A DNA stretch of 64,000 nt from Polyangiaceae bacterium (GTDB lineage: Bacteria; Myxococcota_A; Polyangia; Polyangiales; Polyangiaceae): NCBI GenBank assembly GCA_019637265.1, contig JAHBVY010000004.1:372001-436000 (forward strand), given 5' to 3'. The notes beneath the pieces were generated by a model. The model saw only the letters and a list, made by a program, of their open reading frames with translations, made no database searches and had not been told where the DNA came from. The first letter of the stretch is position 1. Each line of letters opens with the position of its first letter. The position numbers were made by a program, and so were the translations under genes. This document shows positions 8,552-16,998 of the stretch, piece after piece.

Positions 8552-8926
8552 TGTTTCGGATCTGCCGTCGAGCGTGTGGCGAGGGTGATGTTCGGGCGTG
8601 TCGCGCGGAGCACGTGCGGCGGGGGTGAGGGGTAAGGGTGAGGGTGTCGTGGGACTGAGGGCGTGAGGTGTTCGGTCAGGCTTCTTTTTTGGGGGGTTGG
8701 TAGCGTCGGGCGGTTCCGCGCGGTGACGCAGTCGCTCGTGCGGCGCTGAGAGGCTGCCCCGGTTGTGGCGCCGCGGGGCTGTGCTCCTGGGAGTTGCCCA
8801 GGCTCCCCTTCGACTTACCTTGAGGCGTCGTGTTGTGACGGCTAGGTCCCCGTGGCCAAGGCTGCCGAGCCCCATTGGGAGGCGCCGAGGGTCGCGGAGG
8901 AGCAGCCGCGCGCGACAGGAGCAACG
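8552..8926. other. Intergenic region containing a dispersed T/G element
   Basis: No credible gene. It is purine-rich on this strand and contains one full dispersed element at 8681-8720. An in-frame upstream extension of dnaJ into this gap lacks J-domain similarity and is rejected. Confidence 0.5.
8681..8720 (+). repeat. Dispersed T/G element, copy E1
   Basis: Reads CTTCTTTTTTGGGGGGTTGG, followed by TAGCGTCGGGCGG. The core T6-G6-TTGG matches the copies near 15869, 24656, 42146 and 57641. The left flank CTTC-T-run and the right flank GTCG..GGGCGG are also shared with the 15.87 kb copy read on the other strand. Confidence 0.75.
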
Positions 8927-9835
8927 ATGGCAAAGGACTACTACCAAGAGCTCGGCGTGCGCCGGGGCGCGACGCCCGACGAGATCAAGCGCGCCTACAA
9001 GAAGCTCGCGATGGAGCTGCACCCGGACAAGAACCCGGGCGACACCAAGGCGGAGGAGCGCTTCAAGGCGGTCAACCGCGCTCACCAAGTGCTGAGCGAC
9101 GAGAAGCGCCGGCAGCTCTACGATGAGTTCGGCGAGGACGGCCTGCGTGAGGGCTTCGACCCGGAGATGCAGCGCGCCTACGGTGGGCGCGGGCGCTCGG
9201 TCAGCTTCCAGGACATTTTTGGGGGCTCGGCGCGTGGCACCGGCAGCGTGGGTGACTTGTTCGGGGACCTGTTCAGTGGCGGGCGGCGCGGCTCCGCCGG
9301 CTTCGCGATGCGCGGCTCGGATCTCGCGAGCGACGTGGAGGTCAGCTTCGTGGAGGCGGTGCAGGGCGCCACCCGAAGGCTCACTCAAGACGGGGAGGAG
9401 GTCTCCGTGCGGATCCCCGCGGGGGCTCAGGACGGCGACAAGGTGCGCGTGAAGGGCCACGGCGCGCCTGGGACCGGCGGTGGCCCGCCGGGTGACTTGG
9501 TGCTCCGCATCCGCGTGGCGCCGCACCCCCACTTCGAGCGCGATGGGCTCGATCTGCAGCTGGAGCTGCCCATCACCGTGGCGGAGGCCTTCCACGGCGC
9601 GAAGGTGCGCGTCCCCACCCCGAATGGCGACGTGACGCTCACGGTGCCCGAAGGCGCGCAGAGCGGGCAGCGCGCGCGGCTCAAGGGCCGCGGCGTGAAG
9701 CGAAAGGACAAGGTGGGTGACCTCTACGTGCGCTTCAGCGTGAAGCTCCCGGAGGCTCGCACACCCGAGGTGGAGCAAGCCATCGCCACCCTGGCGGCGG
9801 CGACCGGCGAGGTGCGCGGCGGGCTCACGTTTTAA
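8927..9835 (+). CDS. DnaJ-class co-chaperone without zinc finger (CbpA-like)
   Basis: The 302-residue protein has an N-terminal J domain (1-70) with HPD at 32-34, then a Gly/Phe/Ser-rich linker (about 75-135). Two C-terminal beta-sandwich substrate-binding domains follow (about 135-295), with repeated IPAGAQDGDKVRVKGHG and VPEGAQSGQRARLKGRG motifs. The CxxCxGxG zinc-finger repeats of DnaJ are absent, which makes it a class B (CbpA-type) partner of DnaK. The start at 8927 is set by the J-domain N-terminus (MAKDYYQELG) and an AGGAG just upstream. It converges on the adenosine deaminase gene. Confidence 0.92.
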   Translation: MAKDYYQELGVRRGATPDEIKRAYKKLAMELHPDKNPGDTKAEERFKAVNRAHQVLSDEKRRQLYDEFGEDGLREGFDPEMQRAYGGRGRSVSFQDIFGGSARGTGSVGDLFGDLFSGGRRGSAGFAMRGSDLASDVEVSFVEAVQGATRRLTQDGEEVSVRIPAGAQDGDKVRVKGHGAPGTGGGPPGDLVLRIRVAPHPHFERDGLDLQLELPITVAEAFHGAKVRVPTPNGDVTLTVPEGAQSGQRARLKGRGVKRKDKVGDLYVRFSVKLPEARTPEVEQAIATLAAATGEVRGGLTF

Positions 9836-9925
9836 GGCGTGGCCGCCGCGGGCGTCGATTTAAGTCAGCTTCACTAACTAATTGCCGACCGTGCGCTTGA
9901 GTCAGTGACGCGATCAGACGCGCGA

Positions 9926-9955
9926 GGCGGCGCCTTCCTGGCGCCGCCCGCGTTT
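9926..9955. terminator. Bidirectional hairpin between dnaJ and add
   Basis: A perfect 9-bp stem (GGCGGCGCC-TTCCT-GGCGCCGCC, 9926-9948) is followed on the plus strand by CGCGTTTCCTT. It lies between two convergent genes, as expected for a shared terminator. The T-tract is weak. Confidence 0.55.
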
Positions 9956-9964
9956 CCTTGTGCT

Positions 9965-11155
9965 TCAGGCGCCGTCAGCGATCGCGGCGGCGGCCTTCTC
10001 ACTCACGTCCGCGCTGGCGCGTGGCCGCTGTGACGGCACGCCGCGAGTCGAAGTGGCCACTAGCTGACCCTGATCGTCGTAGCGGTTCAGCTCGGTGACG
10101 ACGTCGCGGAGCGCCGCTTGCTTCTCGTGGAAGGGGCGGAAGCTCGACTTGAAGCCGGCCACGATCATGCTCTTGATGTCCGCGAAGGGCACGTTCATCT
10201 GCGTGTGCACCAGGTAGAGCTCCTTACTCACGCTGGTGTCGGTGATCAGCCGATTATCCGTGTTGATGGTGACGCGCACCCCGAGATCGAAGTAGAGCTT
10301 GAGCGGGTGAGTCGAGAGCTTGTCCACCGCGCCCGTCTGCACGTTACTGGAGGGGCAGCACTCGAGCGGCACGCGATGATCGTTGATGTAGTGCAGTAGG
10401 TCGCCGTTCTCACGGAGCCGGCAGCCGTGGCCAATCCGGTGGGCGCCGCACACGTGCAGCGCCTGCGCGATGGACTCCGGGCCGTAAGCCTCCCCGGCGT
10501 GGATGGTGCAGTTGATGTTGTTGTCGCGCACCAGCTGAAACGCGCGCTTGTGATGCGCCGCGGGGTTCTCCGCCTCGGCCCCGGCGAGATCGAAGCCGAC
10601 CACCCCGCGCCCCTTGTAGGCCACGGCGAGCTCCGCCATCTCCCAAGAGGACTCGGGGGAGATATTGCGGATCCCGCAGATGATGACGTTACACTTGATA
10701 CCGTACGTCTCTCGCGCGCGCCGGAGGCCGCTGAGCACGGCCTCCACCACCTTGGTGAGCTTCAGCCCGCGACTGGTGTGGAGCATCGGCGCATAACGCA
10801 CCTCCATGTAACGCACGTTCTCGCGGTGCGCGTCCTCTGCCAACTCGAACGCGACGCGCTCGAGCGCAGCCTCCGTCTGCATCACCTTCAGCGTGATCTC
10901 GAAGCCACGCAGGTAATCCACCAGTGAGCCGAAGTTATTGCCACAACCGATGGCGCGCCGGAGCCCCTCCTCCGTCGTCGCGGGGAGCTCGATGTTGCCC
11001 TCCTTGGCCAGCTCCAAGATGGTGGAGAGCCTGAGGGAGCCGTCCAAATGGACGTGCAGGTCTGTCTTCGGGAGCGCCTGAAACACTTCAAAGGGCACGT
11101 GCGGGAGACCAGAGCCGCCGGTGCCTTCAGGCTTTTGGGTATTCTTCTGTTCCAT
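9965..11155 (-). CDS. add: Adenosine deaminase
   Basis: The 396-residue metal-dependent hydrolase converts adenosine to inosine. Zinc ligands and catalytic residues are visible: HVH at 34-36 (TDLHVHLDGS), HAGE at 218-221, HRIGHG at 238-243 and NTDN at 297-300. Many family members read TDDP at the last motif; the TDNR form here is seen in bacterial adenosine deaminases and keeps the metal Asp. I chose the ATG at 11155; the longer frame upstream has no family similarity. The C-terminal 40 residues are low-complexity and specific to this protein. No purine-salvage neighbours are visible. Confidence 0.92.
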   Translation of the reverse strand: MEQKNTQKPEGTGGSGLPHVPFEVFQALPKTDLHVHLDGSLRLSTILELAKEGNIELPATTEEGLRRAIGCGNNFGSLVDYLRGFEITLKVMQTEAALERVAFELAEDAHRENVRYMEVRYAPMLHTSRGLKLTKVVEAVLSGLRRARETYGIKCNVIICGIRNISPESSWEMAELAVAYKGRGVVGFDLAGAEAENPAAHHKRAFQLVRDNNINCTIHAGEAYGPESIAQALHVCGAHRIGHGCRLRENGDLLHYINDHRVPLECCPSSNVQTGAVDKLSTHPLKLYFDLGVRVTINTDNRLITDTSVSKELYLVHTQMNVPFADIKSMIVAGFKSSFRPFHEKQAALRDVVTELNRYDDQGQLVATSTRGVPSQRPRASADVSEKAAAAIADGA

Positions 11156-11334
11156 GAGGGACTCTACTCGCAACACGCTACCGGTGCAACGGAAATCTAC
11201 TCCTGGGGTAGATGGGGGCCTCTCGCGCCCGTGTTTTAGAGGCAGCCGTACGGCAGAGAGCCGCATGACGGAGAGCCGTGCGCCTAGCGCCCGGCTCGCT
11301 CCGAGGCGCCAAGCAGCGCGACTCCGCGCGTCAA

Positions 11335-11367
11335 GGTGCGGCGGGTGCGGCGGGTGCGGCGGGTGCG
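11335..11367. repeat. Short tandem repeat, GGTGCGGCG units
   Basis: Three and a half consecutive GGTGCGGCG units. Simple repeat without a gene over it. Confidence 0.8.
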
Positions 11368-11500
11368 ATGCAGCTCGCGAGGAGGCTCGTGAGTGAGCCG
11401 AATGGCTGTGGCAGCAGGCGGCGCGCTGGAGAGCCGCACGGCCTAGCGGCCAAACAGTTGGCCTCCCTGTCGTTCCGAACCGTTGCCGGGGGCCTGGCTG

Positions 11501-11608
11501 CTGTGCGTCAAGCCCGATGGCCCGGTACCCTGACTACGATTCGGTGTGCCGCTCGATGGCAGCGGCTACACTGTGCGCTGAGCCTGATGGCCCGGTACTC
11601 TGACTACG
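11501..11608. repeat. Pair of 38-bp imperfect direct repeats 70 bp apart
   Basis: 11501-11538 and 11571-11608 share 33 of 38 bases, including the run GATGGCCCGGTAC.CTGACT. Two copies at a 70-bp period. Function unknown. Confidence 0.8.
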
Positions 11609-11976
11609 GGAGGGCCACGCCGTCGCAGACTCGCTGCTCCTGAACGCATGAACCTCATCGCGGTGTGAGCCAGATGCTTCACTGTGCCCGCGGCGCCTCA
11701 CCCTCGTGCGTCAGTTCACCTCACGGATCATCGCCCTGGCCGACGTGTCCGCCTGGCGGCGGTGCCTTGAGCTTTGGCGTTCGTGGCTTCCTGGAAGACA
11801 GACGTGGCTGCGAAACCCTGTCGATGCGGGCACCTCAGCTCCCCACCGCGACCTAGGCATGCTGTTTGCTGCACTGCGTGAGGAAGCGCTTGCTTGATAT
11901 TCGCCTGCGGTGGGGTAGCCTCTAGCGTATGCAGGGATGGCGGAGCGCGGGCGACGGGAAGGGTCTGGGTTAGGAG

Positions 11977-13380
11977 ATGGGGAAGACGAAGAAGGTGAGG
12001 TGGGCTGGGCTGGGTGTGCCCCTCATGGGTGCTGCCGTGCTGGGCATCCCCGGGTGCCGTGCGTGCGACAATCCAGACCAAGAACTGCGGATGACGGAGA
12101 GATCCGGGTTCAGGTTCATCAACGTCAAGACACCACGGGGACGAGGGGAGGCGAGGAGCGCATTCGTGCACTACCCGGTAGAGGGCACCAAGGTGCAGTA
12201 TGGGTCGACCGCTGGTAACCGACAGCAGGATACCCTCGTGTTCATCGAGAACCCCACTGAGGTCTGGGAACGCGCGAAGTCTGCCGAGCGGATCGCCGTC
12301 ACACCGCCGGGAGTGGGCGTCAGCTGGTCCGGGTGTGAGCAGGACTCGTGCACCGACAAGCGAGACGTTTCAGCAACGCTGTCTTGTGCAGAGTTTCGGG
12401 GCGCCGGTGTCTGCAAGGATGGCAACAGTGAGGTGCTGGCCCGGGCTTACTTCAGCTATGACAGGGGGGCTTGTTCCAAGCGGATGTTCACATCCGAGCT
12501 GCTGCAGACCCTGGTTGATGAGGCGACGCAAGAGATGCGTGATGAGGTAGCCGAGGGCGATCCCGGCCTGGCGTGGACAGAATCTTACCAGTACGCTTCG
12601 GCTCAAACGGCAATATGGGGATTGGAGGAAAATCAGGCGCGCGGCGGCTTCCAGCTCAACTTCAAGCTAGACATCTCGACTACGGGCTTCACGTTCACAG
12701 GGCCTTGCCCCTTTTGTCTCCCCATCTGGTTTGACTACGACGCAGCGGCCAGCGTTACGGGCCGATACGAGTGGTATGTCAATGGGGAGGGAGTAGTGTC
12801 AGTGCGTCGCGTGGGTGGACGAACGCATCGCGACTTTGATTCTGGCAGTGTGTACTTTCTATTTGGTCTCGACAGGCCACTTGGTGAGAAGCTCGAAAAG
12901 GCGCTCGTGGAGGACGTTCCAGCTGGTCTGGCGGAGCGCGCGAGAGCGCTGCAGATTCGGGAGATTCCCAAGCTTAACGGCAAAGGTCCCTACGAGTGCT
13001 CCGCCCCTAGTGATTGCGCAGAACGAGGTGGCGCTCTGACTACATTAGATGTTGGTGTCTTAGCTAGTCCCATCGAAAATGCTGAGGCAGATCCTATTCG
13101 TGAGGAGCTCAAAAGGCACGATCAGTGGATTTGCGACAGAGCCTGCGATGGCTGCCTCAAGACATGCAAGATGCTGGTGCGAGCGAAACGGGTCAACGTA
13201 TATCCAGATTCGGTAGAGCTGGTGTTCCGAGAAGCTGGAGGCTACCCGGCGGTGCGTGAGAGTGCTATTGAATTGACGTTGGGCCTCGCGGGATCCAGAA
13301 ATGAGCTGTGTGATCTACCAACCCGCGGCAAGATTGCTCGCGGATTCACGAGTGTTAGCCAGGAGAGGTCATATGATTGA
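11977..13380 (+). CDS. Large Cys-rich lipoprotein of unknown function
   Basis: A 467-residue protein with a basic N-terminus, a hydrophobic stretch and a lipobox ending GIPGC (Cys27), so it is likely an outer-surface lipoprotein. The mature part has about 20 cysteines, including paired motifs (CPFC, CDRACDGCLKTC near 385-400). No family is recognised. AGGAG abuts the ATG at 11971-11976, which is closer than usual, so the start is less certain. Its last 8 bp overlap the next lipoprotein gene, suggesting an operon of four secreted Cys-rich proteins. Its GC content looks lower than that of flanking housekeeping genes, which hints at acquisition. Confidence 0.7.
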   Translation: MGKTKKVRWAGLGVPLMGAAVLGIPGCRACDNPDQELRMTERSGFRFINVKTPRGRGEARSAFVHYPVEGTKVQYGSTAGNRQQDTLVFIENPTEVWERAKSAERIAVTPPGVGVSWSGCEQDSCTDKRDVSATLSCAEFRGAGVCKDGNSEVLARAYFSYDRGACSKRMFTSELLQTLVDEATQEMRDEVAEGDPGLAWTESYQYASAQTAIWGLEENQARGGFQLNFKLDISTTGFTFTGPCPFCLPIWFDYDAAASVTGRYEWYVNGEGVVSVRRVGGRTHRDFDSGSVYFLFGLDRPLGEKLEKALVEDVPAGLAERARALQIREIPKLNGKGPYECSAPSDCAERGGALTTLDVGVLASPIENAEADPIREELKRHDQWICDRACDGCLKTCKMLVRAKRVNVYPDSVELVFREAGGYPAVRESAIELTLGLAGSRNELCDLPTRGKIARGFTSVSQERSYD

Positions 13381-14125
13381 GTGCTGGGCGCGTGCTGCGG
13401 TGGGGCTGCTAGCGCTTTTAGCGCTCGTGGGCTGCGACGCCGATGGAGGGCCGTCCCCTGGCGCTGGTGGTACTGGTGGCAGTGGGGGTGTGCCGCTCGA
13501 TGCGGGCTTGAATCCGGATGCGAGCCTGAGTGATTGTGTGTCGAATGAGGGCGTGCGCTTGTGTGGGACAAAGGCGGGGTGCTTCGAGGATGGCCCACAC
13601 TGCAGTTGCATTAGGGATTTTGTTGGACGAATACCTGAAATGACCGCCTGTGCGGATGACGTGCCGTTTCATCGGATTTGTGGCTACTGTCATGACGGCG
13701 AACTATGCATCAAATTTAATGAACATCGGGTTTGTGCTTCAGAGGATCTTGGCCGGTTCTTTTGGGAGCGCGGGGGAGGAGATCTCGTGTGGTACGCGGA
13801 CGGTACACCGTACACGGGGGAGCCGATCCCTCAGCCGCCAAGCTGCCCTGGGCAGGTGGGTGAGCTGACCCTGTGCGGCGGCGGTTGTGGTGGTTGCGGG
13901 GCTGGGAAGTACTGTTCTGGACGTTCACCAACCCACCCCTGGGGCATTTGTCAGGACCATGGCTCCTGGCGCTGCCTGCTCGGGCAATGTGATGAGGGTG
14001 AAGCGTGCATTATACTCAACTCAAACCCTGTCGATGAGATCTGGATCTATCCGAACAAGTGCGTTGATGAGGCGGACTGCGCTTTTTACGAGGAGAACGT
14101 CCCGGGAGGGGTGTCGTGCGAGTGA
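13373..14125 (+). CDS. Cys-rich lipoprotein, tandem duplicate A1
   Basis: The 250-residue protein starts at the ATG at 13373 (AGGAG at 13361-13365, 7-bp spacing) and overlaps the previous gene by 8 bp. The signal peptide ends in the lipobox LALVGC. A short Gly/Ser linker and a stretch PLDAGLNPDASLS precede a domain with about 20 cysteines, including the repeated pattern CGGGCGGCGAGKYCSGRS. It is a close paralogue of the next gene: several blocks of 50-110 bp are almost identical. The function is unknown; secretion and disulfide bonding are inferred. Confidence 0.75.
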   Translation: MIECWARAAVGLLALLALVGCDADGGPSPGAGGTGGSGGVPLDAGLNPDASLSDCVSNEGVRLCGTKAGCFEDGPHCSCIRDFVGRIPEMTACADDVPFHRICGYCHDGELCIKFNEHRVCASEDLGRFFWERGGGDLVWYADGTPYTGEPIPQPPSCPGQVGELTLCGGGCGGCGAGKYCSGRSPTHPWGICQDHGSWRCLLGQCDEGEACIILNSNPVDEIWIYPNKCVDEADCAFYEENVPGGVSCE

Positions 14126-14218
14126 GGTGGCTGCTGCCAGCGCGCAGCATTCTTGTGCGCAGGGTAGGGTGCCGGTCAGGCGGCTCGCCGTATCGGACGA
14201 TGGGACAGTGGTGGGTGC
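14126..14218. pseudogene. Duplication scar carrying the first bases of the third lipoprotein gene
   Basis: Bases 14101-14143, covering the A1 stop and what follows, are identical to 14941-14983, the A2 stop and the start of the 14956 gene. That includes the GTGCGAGTGAGGTGGCTG start region. After 14143 the identity ends. The scar shows that an A+start-of-C unit of 840 bp was copied in tandem and the C part was lost here. Confidence 0.75.
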
Positions 14219-14965
14219 ATGACTGATCGCCGGATGGGTGTAGCGGTGAGACTGCTAGTGTTCTTGCCGTTTGTGATCACCTGCAATGCAGACGAAGGAT
14301 CGTCCCCTGGCGCTGGTGGCAGTGGGGGTGTGCCGCTCGATGCGGGCTTGAATCCGGATGCGAGCCTGAGTGAGTGTGTGTCGAATGAGGGCGTACGCTT
14401 GTGTGGGACAAAGGCGGGGTGCTTCGAGCATGGTCCTTACTGTGACTGTGATTATAGCGGTGGCGAGTTGCTGGAGTTTTCGGTGTGCGCTGAAGGGTTC
14501 ACGATGGAGCGCCCGTGTGGCTATTGTCACGATGGTGAGCTTTGCGTGGTGTTTTACGATCATTATCCGATCTGTGTGTCGGAGGACCTCGGTCGACTAT
14601 TCTGGGAGCGCGGGGGAGGAGATCTCGTGTGGTACGCGGACGGCACGCCGTACACGGGGGAGCCGATTCCGCAGCCACCGAGCTGCCCGGAGCAGGTGGG
14701 TGAGCTGACGCTGTGCGGCGGGGGCTGTGGTGGCTGCGGCCCGGCGAAGTATTGTTCGGGGCGCTCACCGACGCACCCTTGGGGTATTTGGCAGGACTAC
14801 AGCTTTGGCCATTGCTACCTGGGTCAGTGTGGCGAGGGCGAGGCTTGCCTCATCCTCAACGCCAATCCCATCAACGAAAACTGGCCACACCCTTACAAGT
14901 GCGTTGATGAGGCGGACTGCGCTTTTTACGAGGCGAACGTCCCGGGAGGGGTGTCGTGCGAGTGA
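14219..14965 (+). CDS. Cys-rich lipoprotein, tandem duplicate A2
   Basis: A 248-residue paralogue of the preceding gene, starting at the ATG at 14219. The N-terminus has a hydrophobic stretch ending FVITC, a plausible lipobox, then the same PLDAGLNPDASLS linker and the same Cys pattern. The central part (about 75-120) has diverged most, whereas the linker and the C-terminal 110 residues are almost unchanged. This suggests the middle segment is the variable, possibly ligand-facing, part. The stop overlaps the GTG start of the next gene. Function unknown. Confidence 0.75.
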   Translation: MTDRRMGVAVRLLVFLPFVITCNADEGSSPGAGGSGGVPLDAGLNPDASLSECVSNEGVRLCGTKAGCFEHGPYCDCDYSGGELLEFSVCAEGFTMERPCGYCHDGELCVVFYDHYPICVSEDLGRLFWERGGGDLVWYADGTPYTGEPIPQPPSCPEQVGELTLCGGGCGGCGPAKYCSGRSPTHPWGIWQDYSFGHCYLGQCGEGEACLILNANPINENWPHPYKCVDEADCAFYEANVPGGVSCE

Positions 14966-15684
14966 GGTGGCTGCTGCCAGCGCTCATCGCCCTGGGGTGT
15001 GGGGGTAAGGGGACGGACGGTTCGCCCGCCTCGGATGGCGGGATTGATGGCGCTGATTCGGGGGCAGATGCGGACGTGGGCGACCCTTGTGTCACGCCCC
15101 GGGGGGTGAGGCTTTGCGGGGGCAACTGCGCGCCGGAGGTGGCCTGTGGTCAGTTCGGATGCCGTCCGGTCGTTGCAGATGGTGCGGAGGCGGAGATGGG
15201 CGTGTGCATGGCGGACCTGCCACCGCCCATCTCCACCTGCTGGCGCTGCGCTGATGGGGAGGTGTGCGCTGATATCGCGGGTGAAGGGCTGATTTGCGTG
15301 GAGGAGGCGCTGTGCCGTTCGCTCATGGACTTCGGTTTGGCCAGCGCGTGCACCTATGCAGACTTCTCTCCTTACGATGGTCGCCCGCTAGCGATAGCGC
15401 GAGGGGCGGATTGTCCCAAGGGTGCTTGCGGGCCGGGGTGTGGGTCGTGCGGAGTATCGACTGCTTGTAGTGGCAGGAGCGCGGATCATGGGTACGGCTT
15501 CTGTTTGCCGGCGTTGCTCCAAGAATGGTGCTACGCAGACGATGTACCCACGACTTGCTCGCAGTACTGCGCCGCTTGGACGACGAACACTCGGGTATCG
15601 AAGGACTACGGATGGTGTGCTATCGACGTCGAGTGCGATAGGTTAGAACCCACGGGGCGTATCGAGTGTCACCGCGTTGAATAG
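14956..15684 (+). CDS. Cys-rich lipoprotein related to the A1/A2 pair
   Basis: The 242-residue protein starts at a GTG that overlaps the A2 stop. The signal peptide ends in the strong lipobox ALGC, followed by an Asp/Gly-rich linker (DGGIDGADSGADADVGD). The domain then follows the same cysteine order as A1 and A2 (RLCGG...C..C, CWRCADGEVC, CGPGCGSCG). It is an older paralogue: the protein pattern is kept but the DNA identity is largely gone. It is the last gene of the four-gene secreted set. Confidence 0.75.
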   Translation: MRVRWLLPALIALGCGGKGTDGSPASDGGIDGADSGADADVGDPCVTPRGVRLCGGNCAPEVACGQFGCRPVVADGAEAEMGVCMADLPPPISTCWRCADGEVCADIAGEGLICVEEALCRSLMDFGLASACTYADFSPYDGRPLAIARGADCPKGACGPGCGSCGVSTACSGRSADHGYGFCLPALLQEWCYADDVPTTCSQYCAAWTTNTRVSKDYGWCAIDVECDRLEPTGRIECHRVE

Positions 15685-15819
15685 CGTGGTTTGGACGGTT
15701 GATACGATGGTATTGAATGACGTGTAGCGATCCGTGCGGCTCTGGGGCAGGCCGGAGGTGAGGGGCAGGCCGAGGGTGAGCCGGTGTGGGGTGAGCGCCG
15801 TGTGGTGGGCGCCGGGGTT

Positions 15820-16998
15820 CTAAGTGGCTTCGGTCGGCTGGGGCGCGCTGCGGCGCCGCCCGGCGACCCCAACCCCCAAAAAAAGAAGCAGGCAGGCGCT
15901 GGCATAGAGCCAGGCGGGGACACCCGTTTCGGCCTCTCCCGTCGTGAGCTCTTGCTCGGCGCGGCGGAAGGCGTCGACCCATACGTCGTCAGGCTGATTG
16001 CCTAAGATGCGGCGACTCCCGATGTAGGTGGTGGGGAGGCCGGCCATGCCCGCGTCGCGCAGCACTTGGCGCTCCTTCTCGACCTCTTCGAGCGTCTTCG
16101 GATCTTCGACGCAGGCGTCGTACTTCTCGAGGTCGAGGTTGAAGGCGCGGGCGGTGAGGCGTGAGGGGATGGCGCCCAGGTGTTGGGCGCGAAGGAGCTT
16201 GTCCGCGAACTCCTCACCTTTGCCCTGGGCGCGCGCGCACACGTGGCCAATGGCGGTGGGGAGCGCTTCAGGGTGAGAATCCAATGGGTAATTCATACGT
16301 ACGAAGTGCACGCGGTCGCCATATTGCGCTTTGAGCTCCATCAGGCGCGGGTGCAGCGCGCGACAATGTGGGCATTGGAAGTCGAAGAACTCGATGACGT
16401 TGATCTTGCCCGGTTGTTGCAACGCTGAAATGGCGGGCGGCACGGGGGGCTGCGGCTTCATCCGTGGCCACAGCGCCGGCGCGGCCACCGCGAGCAGCCC
16501 CGCCACGGTGACCGCCCAGGGCTGAAACGCGAGCTCACTCGTGTGCTCCGTCTGCTGCTCAGCGCCCTGGCTCCTTTGGGGTGATACCCTGTCTTTCGAG
16601 TGCATCACCGCGAATGAGCCTGCTAAAATGGCGGCGAGATCCGTGGTCACGCAGAGCCAGCAAAACTGACGAATCACCGCCGCTTGCAAGCCGAGTAGCA
16701 GAGCCCCTGCCGCCGCTGCCCCCGCCGCGCCGTACAGCGTGAGCCGCCGCGCGAGCGCGCTCTCTTGCCACAGCGTGAGCAGGTAGAGCACCGAGAAGCC
16801 CGCGAGCCCCACCGCTGGCATCGGGAGCTTGCCACCGAACAAATAGCCGTAGCCGCTGCCCCGCACCTTCGCGCAGGCGGAGTCCGCTGAGCAGAAGGCC
16901 TCCGCCGGTGTGGTGTAGTCGATGAGCAGCGCCATGCTGGCGGCGAGCGCCACGAGCGTCGCGACACGGAGGGCGAGGAGCCAATGACCTCTGCGCAT
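15820..16998 (-). CDS. VKOR-DsbA fusion, disulfide-forming membrane oxidoreductase
   Basis: The 392-residue protein has an N-terminal vitamin K epoxide reductase domain with several helices (about 8-130), loop cysteines Cys36 and Cys42, and the CWLC pair at 113-116. A hydrophobic segment and a DsbA-like thioredoxin domain follow (about 195-355), with CPHC at 209-212 and a cis-Pro loop (GLPTT). The C-terminal tail has another hydrophobic helix. The family passes electrons from new disulfides in exported proteins to quinone, replacing DsbA plus DsbB. It lies next to a cluster of Cys-rich lipoproteins that would need such an enzyme. The tail helix is encoded partly by a dispersed T/G element. 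ATG start at 16998. Confidence 0.9.
   Translation of the reverse strand: MRRGHWLLALRVATLVALAASMALLIDYTTPAEAFCSADSACAKVRGSGYGYLFGGKLPMPAVGLAGFSVLYLLTLWQESALARRLTLYGAAGAAAAGALLLGLQAAVIRQFCWLCVTTDLAAILAGSFAVMHSKDRVSPQRSQGAEQQTEHTSELAFQPWAVTVAGLLAVAAPALWPRMKPQPPVPPAISALQQPGKINVIEFFDFQCPHCRALHPRLMELKAQYGDRVHFVRMNYPLDSHPEALPTAIGHVCARAQGKGEEFADKLLRAQHLGAIPSRLTARAFNLDLEKYDACVEDPKTLEEVEKERQVLRDAGMAGLPTTYIGSRRILGNQPDDVWVDAFRRAEQELTTGEAETGVPAWLYASACLLLFLGVGVAGRRRSAPQPTEAT
15857..15893 (-). repeat. Dispersed T/G element, copy E2 (inside the VKOR-DsbA gene)
   Basis: The plus strand reads CCAACCCCCAAAAAAAGAAG (15869-15888). On the gene strand this is CTTCTTTTTTTGGGGGTTGG and encodes LLLFLGVGVA in the C-terminal hydrophobic helix. 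Flanks match copy E1. Confidence 0.8.

Larger units (their letters stand above)
11156..11976. other. Long gap (about 820 bp) with no convincing gene
   Basis: Short frames exist on both strands but none has recognisable composition or a ribosome site. The gap holds a short 9-bp tandem repeat (11335-11367) and a 38-bp direct repeat pair (11501-11538 and 11571-11608). It may contain the promoter of the lipoprotein cluster that follows. Confidence 0.5.

Noticed and set aside
7601..9778. 725-residue open frame on the minus strand
   Set aside because: It covers the methyltransferase and dnaJ genes in antisense and spans their gap. No motif and shadow-type composition.
11335..11608. Repeats considered as a CRISPR array
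   Set aside because: Only two 38-bp copies at a 70-bp spacing, with five mismatches, plus a 9-bp tandem repeat. No spacers of equal length and no cas genes in the window.
11156..11976. Several 60-120 residue frames in the gap
   Set aside because: No ribosome sites, no coherent composition and no homology by eye on either strand.
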